This document shows positions 34,349 to 43,077 of a DNA stretch of 64,000 nucleotides, piece by piece. How positions within the stretch are numbered: position 1 is the first letter of the stretch; every line of letters begins with the position of its first letter. Source of the stretch: Flavobacterium enshiense (lineage in GTDB: Bacteria > Bacteroidota > Bacteroidia > Flavobacteriales > Flavobacteriaceae); NCBI RefSeq assembly GCF_022836875.1, contig NZ_CP090376.1, forward strand, positions 2,108,001-2,172,000. The letters are read 5' to 3'. The notes under the pieces are model-generated. The model was not told the origin of the DNA. It worked only from the letters and a program-made list of their open reading frames with translations, and made no database searches. The position numbers and the translations under genes were made by a program.

Positions 34349-35203
34349 TTATTTCAGTTCCTCTGCAAAAGTATCACCTTGTTTAATATCACCGGTTTTA
34401 TATCCTTTCATAAACCATTTCATTCGTTGTTCCGAACTACCATGCGTAAATGATTCCTGATTGACATGTCCCTGCATTTTGGATTGAATGGCATCGTCAC
34501 CAACAGCGTTGGCTGCGCTTAAGGCTTCTTCGATATCGCCCTCTTCTAAAAACTGTTTATTGTAATAAGCCCATACTCCGGCATAAAAATCAGCCTGAAG
34601 CTCTAAGCAAACCGATAATTTGTTAGCTTCGGCTTCACTTTTGCTGCTTTGTAGCTGTCTTACTTTCGCAGACGTTCCCAAAAGGGTTTGGACATGGTGA
34701 CCAACCTCATGAGCCATAACATAAGCTATCGCAAAATCTCCGCCTTTGGCACCAAATCGTGTTCTGAGTTCTTCAAAAAAAGCCATATCCATGTATACTT
34801 TTCTGTCTCCGGGACAATAGAACGGTCCGGAAGCCGAAGTTGCGCCGCCGCAAGCAGTCTGAACCTGATCAGTAAATAAAACCATTTTCGGCTTTTCGTA
34901 GGTCAAATTGTTTTCCTGAAATATATTAGTCCAGGTGTCTTCCATAAAGGCAAAATTGGTTTTTACGAAATCACCAATTTCAACTTCCTCCGAGGTAAGA
35001 GCCCTTTGTTCCGTCTGTTGGGGTTGGCCTTGTTGCATTTGCTCTAAAATAGGGGTCAGCTGTTGGGCGTTTTCTCCACCAAAAAGATTTACAAGTAAAA
35101 TTATGATACCGACAATTCCACCACCAACCAGGGTTTTACCGCCGGTAGACATTCCTCTGCGGTCTTCAACATTGTCACTTTTTCTGTTGCCTTGCCATTT
35201 CAT
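34349..35203 (-). CDS. YpfJ-family neutral zinc metallopeptidase
   Basis: A 284-residue membrane-anchored protein. A basic N-terminus is followed by one transmembrane helix (about 24-42), a Gln-rich linker, and the zinc-peptidase-like domain with HEVGHH at residues 165-170. The downstream SVCLELQADFYAGVWA supplies a third ligand region. Cys118 and Cys130 are placed as in family members. This family (annotated neutral zinc metallopeptidase, YpfJ) has no established substrate. It is the last of the run of minus-strand envelope genes at 34349-37366. Confidence 0.88.
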   Translation of the reverse strand: MKWQGNRKSDNVEDRRGMSTGGKTLVGGGIVGIIILLVNLFGGENAQQLTPILEQMQQGQPQQTEQRALTSEEVEIGDFVKTNFAFMEDTWTNIFQENNLTYEKPKMVLFTDQVQTACGGATSASGPFYCPGDRKVYMDMAFFEELRTRFGAKGGDFAIAYVMAHEVGHHVQTLLGTSAKVRQLQSSKSEAEANKLSVCLELQADFYAGVWAYYNKQFLEEGDIEEALSAANAVGDDAIQSKMQGHVNQESFTHGSSEQRMKWFMKGYKTGDIKQGDTFAEELK

Positions 35204-35241
35204 AGGAAAAAAGTTTAATGATTAATTTCTATAATTACCTT

Positions 35242-35991
35242 TTATTTTTCAAAACCTACACTGCGGTTATAAATAGAATAATACATACAATAAAGGTAAG
35301 GCATTGTAAAGAATAAACCTATGCAAAAAGCGAATAAACCTATAAATGAACCAATTGTGGCAAGTAATATGGCCAGGAATATAATCAGCGGTTGTTTGGA
35401 TACTACCATGATGCTATTGGCAATAGCATTCATGGCGGATAATCGTCCAAAGATAATTAATGGAACAGTTAAACACGTAAAGAAACCGATCAGATAACTT
35501 AATAAAGAACCGACAATGTCCAAATTAATCATCTGAAAACCAACCGTGATTGTGCTAGTAATTAAAGAAATTACTAAAGCTGATAACAGCAAATCTTTCA
35601 GATAGTCAGCCTTGTAACATTCGAAAATTGTTGAAAAGGAGATTTCATCCTGAGTTTCCACATCATGAGCAACTTTTATTAAACCTGCCGTAAATGGGGT
35701 AAGTATGATTGCCAATAGGGAAACTCCTCCAAAATATAATGCGATTTGTTCTGGAGTGAATGTAGAGAAATCCATTTTCAGCGTTTCTTCCGAAAGATTC
35801 TCTAAGTCAAAGAAATATGACATTCCGAAAACAGATACGATCAAAAGCGTTAAAATCACAATAAGCACTGCTAACCCTGATAAAAGAGCGATTTTTTTAT
35901 AACTCTCAAAACTTTCATTAATCAAGTCACCTAAATCAATCTGATAGCCGTTTTGTTTAATCTCTTTAAGACGATTATTTATGTAAGTCAT
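35242..35991 (-). CDS. Polytopic membrane protein of unknown function
   Basis: A 249-residue protein with six hydrophobic helices and a soluble N-terminal about 30 residues (MTYINNRLKEIKQNGYQ). Homologues in Flavobacterium are often labelled beta-carotene 15,15'-monooxygenase, but no carotenoid oxygenase motif is present and that name is not supported. The layout resembles glycerophosphoryl-diester or YciC-like membrane domains. It starts 10 bp downstream of the DUF5723 gene and is probably cotranscribed with it. Confidence 0.7.
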   Translation of the reverse strand: MTYINNRLKEIKQNGYQIDLGDLINESFESYKKIALLSGLAVLIVILTLLIVSVFGMSYFFDLENLSEETLKMDFSTFTPEQIALYFGGVSLLAIILTPFTAGLIKVAHDVETQDEISFSTIFECYKADYLKDLLLSALVISLITSTITVGFQMINLDIVGSLLSYLIGFFTCLTVPLIIFGRLSAMNAIANSIMVVSKQPLIIFLAILLATIGSFIGLFAFCIGLFFTMPYLYCMYYSIYNRSVGFEK

Positions 35992-36001
35992 ATTTTAAAA
36001 T

Positions 36002-37366
36002 TTAAAATCCGATTCGGAATCCTAAGTATAAATCGGCTTGTTTAGAATTATTTAGCAATGCTGTTACAACCGACCCGGAACCTAAGAAAAAGCCTCCTGC
36101 ACGGAACCCGAAACCTGCCGTAAATCCGGAAACCTCATTGTCGGAAAAAGGCATGTAGATTTCATAGTTTTCACTTGAAAATCGAGGAGTTAATGTTATA
36201 ATGTTTTGGATTGTCGTAAAATCATTTTGAGTGTCGTCAGATAATTTCTGTTGTGTGTATGCTGAAACCGACCATTTGTTGTGAATTTTATAATCTGCAT
36301 ACAAATTAATTACAGCAGGAAGTGTTACTTTAAAATCGGTACTTGAATTTTGTTGCGTCAGATAACCATTATCTTTTAAAATCTGTTCGATATCCCCAAC
36401 ACTTTCTGCATCATTAAATTCTTCCAGATTAAGCGGGTTGCTTGTTGGAATGTTAAGCGTATAATTGGCTGATTGATTATTCTCTGATTTAAAGGTCATG
36501 CTACCCATATTTCTGAATGAAAGGCCGGCATTCAATTTATATCCGCTTGTTTTTTGGGTTGTACCATCTGCAGCAACGGATGCTTTTTCTTTTAATTGAT
36601 AGTTAATACCAAAATCGGCCCCGAAGCCATTTAATCCGCCTGCGAAAACTTCATTATAATTAGAGCGGCTTTCATAGCTTTCAGCTAATGCTCCGGCATA
36701 TGAAAAATTCATTGTAGCAGTTGCATTATACAAATAAACATCTCCTGTGGCTGGATCAACAGTAACAGTCCCATGTAGGTTGTTTAATCCGAAATTTGAG
36801 TACGAGCCAGGGAAAAGTAATTTAAAAGTAGCGCCGGCATTGAACTTGTGTGCGTCATTTTCATACAGCGTTCGGGCCGCGGAAAGATTGATCTCTCCCC
36901 ATGTAGCGCCATTCATTCTCTGATTATAATCAGAGTTTATTTGTGCTGTTCCCAAAAATGAACTGTTAAGTGCGTTTCCTAAAGTAACATCAACATCAAT
37001 GGCATTTGCTTTAATGTTTGCTGCAGAAGTAACGGCAAAAGCCCATTTTTTTACTTTCATACCAAATGATGGCCCCAAAACTAAAGCGTCTACGCGCATA
37101 CTGACAGGTTCTGTTCCTGTAAAAATTTTGTCTTCAATGTTTTCGCCTCCAATAATGTCAGAAATTTTGATTTTGTTATTGGAAATATTAGTGCTCATGT
37201 TGAAAACATTCACGTCATATTTGGTGACCATATTATTTAATTCGGACGGATTAATGTAGGCATTAAGCAATCCGTTTCTTCTGGAAATATTGATTCCTGA
37301 AAAGTGTTCTTGTGAAAAAGCAGTAATAGAAAATAGTGAAAAGGCAAATAGTAAAGTTTTTCTCAT
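36002..37366 (-). CDS. DUF5723 outer membrane protein
   Basis: A 454-residue protein with a signal peptide (MRKTLLFAFSLFSITAFSQ). A long beta-strand-rich body follows and ends in LYLGFRIGF, with a terminal Phe as in outer membrane barrels. The N-terminal ISRRNGLLNAYINPSELNN and overall pattern match DUF5723, a Bacteroidota family of predicted FadL/PorV-like barrels of unknown substrate. The gene runs in the same direction as the six-helix membrane protein and the metallopeptidase that follow it. Confidence 0.8.
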   Translation of the reverse strand: MRKTLLFAFSLFSITAFSQEHFSGINISRRNGLLNAYINPSELNNMVTKYDVNVFNMSTNISNNKIKISDIIGGENIEDKIFTGTEPVSMRVDALVLGPSFGMKVKKWAFAVTSAANIKANAIDVDVTLGNALNSSFLGTAQINSDYNQRMNGATWGEINLSAARTLYENDAHKFNAGATFKLLFPGSYSNFGLNNLHGTVTVDPATGDVYLYNATATMNFSYAGALAESYESRSNYNEVFAGGLNGFGADFGINYQLKEKASVAADGTTQKTSGYKLNAGLSFRNMGSMTFKSENNQSANYTLNIPTSNPLNLEEFNDAESVGDIEQILKDNGYLTQQNSSTDFKVTLPAVINLYADYKIHNKWSVSAYTQQKLSDDTQNDFTTIQNIITLTPRFSSENYEIYMPFSDNEVSGFTAGFGFRAGGFFLGSGSVVTALLNNSKQADLYLGFRIGF

Positions 37367-37410
37367 GTTTATGATTTAATCTTGATTTAAGAGGGTAAAT
37401 AAACAAAAAG

Positions 37411-38100
37411 TTAGATACTTCTCCAAACCACATCATTTGGGACAGAGGCAATAATTTCTAAAATTTCCTTGCTTACGGGATGAGTGAAAACTAATTTTCT
37501 GGCATGAAGATGTATACCGCCATCAGGGTTGCTTCGGTCTGAACCATATTTCAAATCGCCTTTTATAGGGCAGCCAATGGCAGAAAGCTGACTGCGGATC
37601 TGATGGTGTCTTCCGGTATGCAGATTGATTTCTAAAGCATAATAATTATCCAGTTTTTTAATGATTTTATAATCCAAACTGGCTTTTTTGCTATCCGGAA
37701 CTTCTTTTATATGTGCCTTTGAGGTATTGTTTTTAGGGTTTCGTTTCAGAAAATGAACAAGAACATCTTCTGTTTTTGGAGGTTGGTTTTTGACTACGGC
37801 CCAATAGGTTTTTTGGGTTTCCCTTTTGCTGAACATCTCATTCAGTCGCGCCAAAGCTTTCGAAGTTCTGGCAAAAACAACGATTCCGGTTGTCGGTCGG
37901 TCCAATCGGTGGACAACGCCTAAAAAAACCTCTCCGGGTTTATTATATTTTTCCTTGATATATTCTTTGACAATATCCGACAATGGTTTGTCGCCGGTTT
38001 TATCACCTTGTACAATATCTCCAACACGTTTATTGACAATAATGATGTGATTGTCTTCGTGAAGGATTTGAAGATTGTCTTTTGTGGAAAGAATTTTCAT
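37411..38100 (-). CDS. RluA-family pseudouridine synthase
   Basis: A 229-residue enzyme with the catalytic Asp67 in HRLDRPTTGIVVFA, and LHTGRHHQIR and GDLKYG motifs. It lacks an N-terminal S4 domain, as in the short RluA/RluC-like group. It isomerises a uridine in rRNA or tRNA, but the site cannot be predicted. Its start codon abuts the right flank of four-helix-bundle element 2, so the element lies between it and panB. Confidence 0.9.
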   Translation of the reverse strand: MKILSTKDNLQILHEDNHIIIVNKRVGDIVQGDKTGDKPLSDIVKEYIKEKYNKPGEVFLGVVHRLDRPTTGIVVFARTSKALARLNEMFSKRETQKTYWAVVKNQPPKTEDVLVHFLKRNPKNNTSKAHIKEVPDSKKASLDYKIIKKLDNYYALEINLHTGRHHQIRSQLSAIGCPIKGDLKYGSDRSNPDGGIHLHARKLVFTHPVSKEILEIIASVPNDVVWRSI

Positions 38101-38161
38101 TTAGACTGCTTAGATTTTTAGACTTCTTAGATTGTTAGATGATCAGACTGACTTAGATTTT
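38101..38161 (-). repeat. 3' inverted flank of four-helix-bundle element 2
   Basis: On the plus strand it is a run of eight related 8-9-mers (TTAGACTGC, TTAGATTT, TTAGACTTC, TTAGATTG and so on). 38145-38157 (AGACTGACTTAGA) is the perfect inverted partner of 38579-38591. The tract fills the space between the element gene and the rluA start. Confidence 0.85.
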
Positions 38162-38515
38162 TTAGATTTTAAGTGTAGAACGGAATTTTGAAATCATTTT
38201 TATAATTTCATTAAGTTGATTAGATAACAATACTAATTTTTCTGAATCAATAAAACCTAAATCGGAAGGAATTATAAGTTGTGTTTCGATTTCATATGCA
38301 GAACCTATGGCAATTTCCAAAAACCTTGAGAAATCTTTGTTTGAATTTCGGGAAGAGCCTTCAGCTATGTTGGAAGGAATAGAAACGGACGCTCTTCTTA
38401 ATTGGTTGGTAAGACCAAATTTTTCTTCATTCGGAAAAGAGGCAGTGATGGAGTAAATGTCTGAGCAAAATACCCTGCTTTTTTTCCAAATACCTAATTC
38501 TTTAAATTGATGCAT
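38162..38515 (-). CDS. Four-helix-bundle protein (S23 intervening-sequence family), element 2
   Basis: A 117-residue member of the same TIGR02436 family as 25024-25374, with signature QLRRASVSIPSNIAEGSSR and matching N-terminal ELGIWKKSRVFCSDIY. The start at 38515 aligns with the family; an in-frame ATG at 38548 lies upstream of the shared leader and is less likely. Roughly half the residues differ from element 1, so the two are not a recent copy. It lies between panB and the pseudouridine synthase gene, in the same direction, enclosed by inverted TTAGA-type repeats. Role unknown; nucleic acid binding is expected. Confidence 0.88.
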   Translation of the reverse strand: MHQFKELGIWKKSRVFCSDIYSITASFPNEEKFGLTNQLRRASVSIPSNIAEGSSRNSNKDFSRFLEIAIGSAYEIETQLIIPSDLGFIDSEKLVLLSNQLNEIIKMISKFRSTLKI

Positions 38516-38522
38516 ATAATTT

Positions 38523-38535
38523 TGGCGTATATAAT
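38523..38535 (-). promoter_or_regulatory. Conserved 13-bp leader of four-helix-bundle element 2
   Basis: On the minus strand this reads ATTATATACGCCA, identical to 25012-25024, and ends 7 bp before the chosen start codon. Confidence 0.55.
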
Positions 38536-38593
38536 GTCTAATAATCAAAGTAATCTAACAAGCTAAAGTTCTAAGGAGTCTAAGTCAGTCTAA
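38536..38593 (-). repeat. 5' inverted flank of four-helix-bundle element 2
   Basis: On the minus strand this reads TTAGACTGAC, TTAGACTCC, TTAGAACTT, TAGCTTG, TTAGATTAC and so on. It begins one base after the panB stop codon and contains the 13-bp inverted partner at 38579-38591. Confidence 0.85.
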
Positions 38594-39412
38594 CTAATAT
38601 TGCTCATTAGCATTAGGGAAATCAACAGATTTTACATCATCTACATATTGCCCGATGGCTTTAGTCATGTCTTCGTAAAGGTTCATGTAACGTCTAAGGA
38701 AACGCGGACTGAATTCGTGAGTCATTCCAATCATATCGTGCAAAACCAAAACTTGACCGTCAACACCGCTCCCTGCGCCAATTCCAATTACAGGAATGGA
38801 AATGGTTTCAGCAACTTTTTTTGCCAATGCAGATGGGATTTTTTCCAAAACTAAAGCGAAACAACCAATTTTTTCTAGCATTTTAGCGTCTTCTAATAAC
38901 TTTTCTGCTTCTGCTTCTTCTTTGGCACGAACAGTATAGGTTCCGAATTTATAAATCGATTGCGGAGTCAGTCCCAAATGTCCCATAACCGGAATCCCGG
39001 CATGAAGAATCTTTTTGATACTTTCTTTAATTTCTTTTCCTCCTTCAAGTTTCACGGCATGGCCACCGCTTTCTTTCATAATTCGGATGGAAGAACGCAA
39101 CGCTTCTCTTGGATCCGACTGATAACTTCCGAAAGGCAAATCTACCACAACTAATGCTCTTTCTGCAGCTCGAACTACTGAAGAGGCATGATAAATCATT
39201 TGATCTAAAGTGATAGGAAGCGTGGTCTCATGTCCCGCCATTACATTACTGGCTGAATCACCAACTAAAATTACATCCACACCGGAACTGTCAACGATTT
39301 TTGCCATGGTGTAATCGTAAGCCGTCAACATGGAAATTTTCTCTCCGTTGGCTTTCATTTCGATTAATGATTTTGTGGTAATTCTTTTGTAATCTTTTTT
39401 GGCTACAGACAT
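38594..39412 (-). CDS. panB: 3-methyl-2-oxobutanoate hydroxymethyltransferase
   Basis: A 272-residue enzyme that adds a hydroxymethyl group from methylene-tetrahydrofolate to 2-oxoisovalerate, the first step of pantothenate synthesis. Family blocks seen are [20 protein letters not shown], the metal-site [36 protein letters not shown], and [18 protein letters not shown]. Length is normal. No panC or panD is adjacent. Short AGTTAGA repeats precede it, and a four-helix-bundle element follows its stop codon. Confidence 0.95.
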   Translation of the reverse strand: MSVAKKDYKRITTKSLIEMKANGEKISMLTAYDYTMAKIVDSSGVDVILVGDSASNVMAGHETTLPITLDQMIYHASSVVRAAERALVVVDLPFGSYQSDPREALRSSIRIMKESGGHAVKLEGGKEIKESIKKILHAGIPVMGHLGLTPQSIYKFGTYTVRAKEEAEAEKLLEDAKMLEKIGCFALVLEKIPSALAKKVAETISIPVIGIGAGSGVDGQVLVLHDMIGMTHEFSPRFLRRYMNLYEDMTKAIGQYVDDVKSVDFPNANEQY

Positions 39413-39420
39413 AATTTTAA

Positions 39421-39452
39421 AGTTAGAAGTTAGAAATTAGAGTTAGAAGTTC
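39421..39452. repeat. AGTTAGA tandem 7-mers upstream of panB
   Basis: AGTTAGA, AGTTAGA, AATTAGA, GTTAGA, AGTT lie 8 bp before the panB start codon, on the far side of panB from element 2. The 7-mer shares its TTAGA core with that element's flanks. Confidence 0.7.
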
Positions 39453-39572
39453 GTATTAAACTTTTAACAAGTGATTTTCTTCTTTATCAGAATGTAAAAT
39501 TACTACAATTTCCAGAATGACGTAACATTAATGAGATAAATGCTACTTATTTAGCAGATAAAAATAAAAATT

Positions 39573-40013
39573 ATGAAAAAGCTGATTTTATTGTTTGCCT
39601 TTTGTTTCGCATTCGCTGCAAATGCTCAGAAAACCGAAGTAGAAAATACAATTAAGACATTTTTTGAAGGGTTTCATGCTAAAGACACCTTGAAAATCAA
39701 ATCAGTCTGTAATGATAAAATGATATTGCAATCTATTTCAGAAGGGCAGAAGGGTAGCAGGTTGTCAGATGAAAAGGCATCCGAGTTTTACAAATCGGTT
39801 TCCACGTTTCCGAATGATATGAAATTTGAAGAAAGAATTTTAAGTTACAACATTCAGATTGATGGGAAAATGGCGCATGCCTGGACACCTTATGAATTTT
39901 ACCTAAACGGAAAATTTAGTCATTCAGGAGTAAATGCGTTTACGCTTTATAAAGAAAACGATACATGGAAAATCATTTATCTGATAGATACCAGAAGAAA
40001 AAGCAATAAATAG
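39573..40013 (+). CDS. Exported NTF2-like (SnoaL) family protein
   Basis: A 146-residue protein with a signal peptide (MKKLILLFAFCFAFAANAQ) and one NTF2-like cone fold, with FFEGFHAKDTLKIKSVCND in the first helix-strand region and WKIIYLIDTRRK at the end. This domain binds small ligands or acts as an enzyme in many unrelated proteins, so no specific function is called. The gene is divergent from panB and is its own unit. Confidence 0.75.
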   Translation: MKKLILLFAFCFAFAANAQKTEVENTIKTFFEGFHAKDTLKIKSVCNDKMILQSISEGQKGSRLSDEKASEFYKSVSTFPNDMKFEERILSYNIQIDGKMAHAWTPYEFYLNGKFSHSGVNAFTLYKENDTWKIIYLIDTRRKSNK

Positions 40014-40044
40014 GAATCTTTATAAAATCTTTATACATAGACGA

Positions 40045-40117
40045 TTTCATCTTATAAAATACTTACAACTTATGGCTTAACTTTGTGGTGTAAGTAATTA
40101 AGTCTTATAAGATGAAA
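40045..40117 (+). promoter_or_regulatory. Inverted-repeat-bounded promoter region of the porin gene
   Basis: A perfect 13-bp inverted repeat (TTTCATCTTATAA at 40045-40057 and its complement at 40105-40117) and an inner ACTTAC/GTAAGT pair flank a good -7 box, TAACTTTG (40078-40085). The porin start is 65 bp downstream. It could be an operator or, if transcribed from upstream, a stable hairpin. Confidence 0.5.
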
Positions 40118-40181
40118 AACTATCGCTTATCATGCCATTTCCAATATTGCTTTGGAACGAAAATCAAGTCAATTTACCTAA

Positions 40182-41264
40182 ATGAAGTATAGTAAAAACA
40201 AGGTGACTTTTATATTGTCATTTCTGATGAGCGGATTTCTTGTTTCAGCACAAGATACTATCCCTTCTTCAAAAGTGAAAATTGATTTTTCGGGATACAT
40301 AGAAACATTTTATACGTATGATTTCAACCGGGCTGAAACTGTAAAACGACAGGATTTCCTCTATAACCATAACAGACATAACGAGTTTAATGTTAACATG
40401 GCTTTGCTAAGAAGTGCTGTTTCTTATGAGAATTTTTACGCTAAGATTGCGATTCACGCTGGAACTTACGTGCAGGACAATTATGTAAATGAAGATATAA
40501 AGATTATCAACGAAGCTAATATTGGTGCTTATCTGGATAAGAATCAGAAAACGAGTATCGAAGCCGGAATTTTCGCTTCGCATGTCGGGTTTGAAACGGC
40601 TTCCTTGGCAAGTAATCTGAACCTGACACGTTCTCTTTTGGCAGAAGGTTCTCCTTACTTTTTAACCGGTGTAAAACTGAATTACAAACCGAACGAAAAA
40701 TGGGTTTTCACGGGGATGCTGAATAACGGTTGGCAACGAATCAGTAAGCCTAATCGAAATGCACTGCCGGCTTTTAGCAGTCAGATTGTCTATAAATCGT
40801 CTTCAAAAAGCACATTGAACTGGAGTACATTTGTTGGAGATGAACCAATAGGTAATAACCTTCGAACCCGTTATTTCAGTAATCTTTACTGGGATTATCA
40901 ATGGAATGAGAAATGGCGTACAATTGCAGGGTTCGATTATGGTTTACAAAAACGAATTGATGATGATGGTTATGCCAACTGGTACAGTCCGGTACTTATT
41001 GCACAATACGGAATTTCAGATAAATGGCAGATTGCTTATCGTTCAGAATACTATCAGGATAAGGAAAATATTGTGATTCCAGCATCTTACGGAAGTTTTA
41101 AGACCATCGGAAATTCATTGAATCTGGATTTTATTCCTAATTCAAAGGTGAAAATAAGAGGAGAGGCAAGATGGCTGCATTCTGATACCGGGAATCTTAA
41201 AACGCAAAGCGGTTATTCAAAGGACAATGTATTTGTAACCACAGCAATGTCGTTTGAATTTTAA
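40182..41264 (+). CDS. Outer membrane beta-barrel protein (BBP2/OmpL family)
   Basis: A 360-residue protein with a signal peptide (cleavage after VSAQ, residue 24) and a strand-rich body opening KIDFSGYIETFYTYDFNRAE, typical of the putative beta-barrel porin-2 family. The chain ends TTAMSFEF with a C-terminal Phe. No plug or TonB box is seen, so it is a passive pore of unknown substrate. It is followed by a strong terminator and has its own inverted-repeat-bounded promoter. Confidence 0.82.
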   Translation: MKYSKNKVTFILSFLMSGFLVSAQDTIPSSKVKIDFSGYIETFYTYDFNRAETVKRQDFLYNHNRHNEFNVNMALLRSAVSYENFYAKIAIHAGTYVQDNYVNEDIKIINEANIGAYLDKNQKTSIEAGIFASHVGFETASLASNLNLTRSLLAEGSPYFLTGVKLNYKPNEKWVFTGMLNNGWQRISKPNRNALPAFSSQIVYKSSSKSTLNWSTFVGDEPIGNNLRTRYFSNLYWDYQWNEKWRTIAGFDYGLQKRIDDDGYANWYSPVLIAQYGISDKWQIAYRSEYYQDKENIVIPASYGSFKTIGNSLNLDFIPNSKVKIRGEARWLHSDTGNLKTQSGYSKDNVFVTTAMSFEF

Positions 41265-41297
41265 AAAAAAAGGAAGCTATTAAGCTTCCTTTTTTTT
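41263..41297. terminator. Bidirectional terminator between porin and sdaA
   Basis: AAAGGAAGCT pairs with AGCTTCCTTT around ATTA, with A/T-runs of eight, between convergent genes. Confidence 0.93.
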
Positions 41298-42717
41298 AAC
41301 AGTCGGACATGTTTACAGCTACTGCCAGACCACCTTCCGAGGTTTCTTTATATTTATTATTCATGTCTTTAGCGGTTTGCCACATCGTGTCGACTACTTT
41401 GTCTAAAGGCACTTTTGCGTTTTTAGGATCGGTTTCCATAGCCAATTCTGCCGCGTTGATGGCTTTTATGGCTCCCATAGTATTTCTTTCGATACATGGA
41501 ATCTGAACCAAGCCGCCAATCGGGTCGCAGGTTAAACCTAAGTGGTGTTCCATTGCGATTTCTGCGGCAACTAAAACCTGTTCGGGAGTTCCGCCCATTA
41601 CTTCACATAATGCCCCGGCAGCCATAGCAGAAGAAACTCCGATTTCAGCCTGACATCCTCCCATAGCTGCTGAAATGGTAGCTCCCTTTTTAAAGATACT
41701 TCCGATTTCGCCGGCAACCATCAGGAATTGTTTGATATGTTCTTCGTTTGCTTCGTGGTTTTCAATTACAAGGTAATACATCAATACGGCAGGGATAACT
41801 CCGGCACTTCCGTTGGTAGGAGCCGTTACAACTCGGCCCAAAGAAGCATTCACTTCATTAACTGCCAAAGCAAAACAGCTTACCCATTTTAAGATCTGAC
41901 GGAATTTAACTTCGGTCATTCTTATGGTTTCCAGCCAGGATTGCGGATTGTCATATGGTAAAACGCCAATAAGGTTTTTGTGCATGTCATAAGCGCGACG
42001 GCGCACATTTAATCCGCCAGGTAAAGTACCTTCGGTATGACAACCAATGTAAATACACTCTAACATGGTATTCCAGATGCGCATCAGTTCATGACTGATT
42101 TCCTCTTCGGAACGCATGGATTTCTCGTTCTCCAATACGATTTCGGAAATCTTTTTACCTTCTTTTTGGCAATACTTCAGTAATTCGTCTGCCTTTTCAA
42201 TCGGAAAAGGGAAACTGCGCATTATTTTGGTGTTTTCTTTTGAGTTATTACTGTCTTCTTTTACCACAAATCCGCCACCAATAGAATAGAAGGTAGAGGT
42301 ATATTCTTCAGTATCAGTGATGACCGTAAATGTCAGTCCGTTTGCATGAAACGGCAGGAAGTTTTTATTGAAAACGATGTCCTTTTCGAAATCGAACGGA
42401 ATAATAATTTCATTTCCGAGGAAAATCTCCTTTTTGTTCTTAATGGCCGTGATGATCACATCAATGCTTTCCACGGGGATATATTCTGGATCAGCGCCAC
42501 TTAATCCGAGCATTACAGCTAAATCAGTAGCGTGTCCTTTTCCTGTCAGCGAAAGCGAACCATATAAATCTACTTTAATACGGTTGATATTATCAATAAG
42601 ATTGCGCTCACGGATTTCGGCAAGAAACTGCTCGGCAGCACGCCAAGGGCCTAAAGTGTGTGAACTTGAAGGTCCTACACCAATTTTAAGCATATCGAAA
42701 ACGGAAATACATTCCAT
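41296..42717 (-). CDS. sdaA: L-serine ammonia-lyase (iron-sulfur type)
   Basis: A 473-residue single-chain serine deaminase producing pyruvate and ammonia. The N-terminal beta domain starts [21 protein letters not shown], with the conserved SSSHT substrate loop. The C-terminal alpha domain has the three [4Fe-4S] cysteine contexts [16 protein letters not shown] and IPCIERN. Length matches E. coli SdaA. It is oxygen-sensitive by family. It stands alone, with convergent termination. Confidence 0.93.
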   Translation of the reverse strand: MECISVFDMLKIGVGPSSSHTLGPWRAAEQFLAEIRERNLIDNINRIKVDLYGSLSLTGKGHATDLAVMLGLSGADPEYIPVESIDVIITAIKNKKEIFLGNEIIIPFDFEKDIVFNKNFLPFHANGLTFTVITDTEEYTSTFYSIGGGFVVKEDSNNSKENTKIMRSFPFPIEKADELLKYCQKEGKKISEIVLENEKSMRSEEEISHELMRIWNTMLECIYIGCHTEGTLPGGLNVRRRAYDMHKNLIGVLPYDNPQSWLETIRMTEVKFRQILKWVSCFALAVNEVNASLGRVVTAPTNGSAGVIPAVLMYYLVIENHEANEEHIKQFLMVAGEIGSIFKKGATISAAMGGCQAEIGVSSAMAAGALCEVMGGTPEQVLVAAEIAMEHHLGLTCDPIGGLVQIPCIERNTMGAIKAINAAELAMETDPKNAKVPLDKVVDTMWQTAKDMNNKYKETSEGGLAVAVNMSDC

Positions 42718-43077
42718 AATTTATTCTGAATTTATTCTGAAAATCGTTTGTTTAATACAAAGATAATTCGATAATTCCATTGTTCATAACGTTTTACTTT
42801 TTTATAACAATTAACGTTATACCTCTTATTTTAAAACAAGTAAACGTGGCCGTAATTTTTAAGAAATATCATTAACGTACCTGAAATTAAATGTCAAATA
42901 TAATTTTTTAAAGACTATTTATGTCCGGAAAAATAGAAATCAATGTCATCCTGTCAGTTATTTTATTTTGTTTTATTAAGAAATATGACATTTTATGTTT
43001 TTTTTCCGCTTGGCACAATCATTGTCATTTGCAACTCGAGTTTTGAACTTTTGAATTAAAATTAAACTATTATAAAA
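42718..43077 (+). promoter_or_regulatory. dnaK upstream region with a sigma-54-like element
   Basis: This 360-bp gap is AT-rich and holds no convincing ORF. At 43010-43026, TTGGCAC-N5-TTGTC resembles the -24/-12 sigma-54 consensus TTGGCAC-N5-TTGCW but has T at the key -12 C. TTTGC at 43028-43032 could instead belong to a housekeeping-type promoter. No CIRCE operator is visible. Confidence 0.35.

Noticed and set aside
35242..35991. Label of beta-carotene monooxygenase for the six-helix membrane protein
   Set aside because: No His/Glu iron-binding pattern or matching length; only hydrophobic helices are visible.
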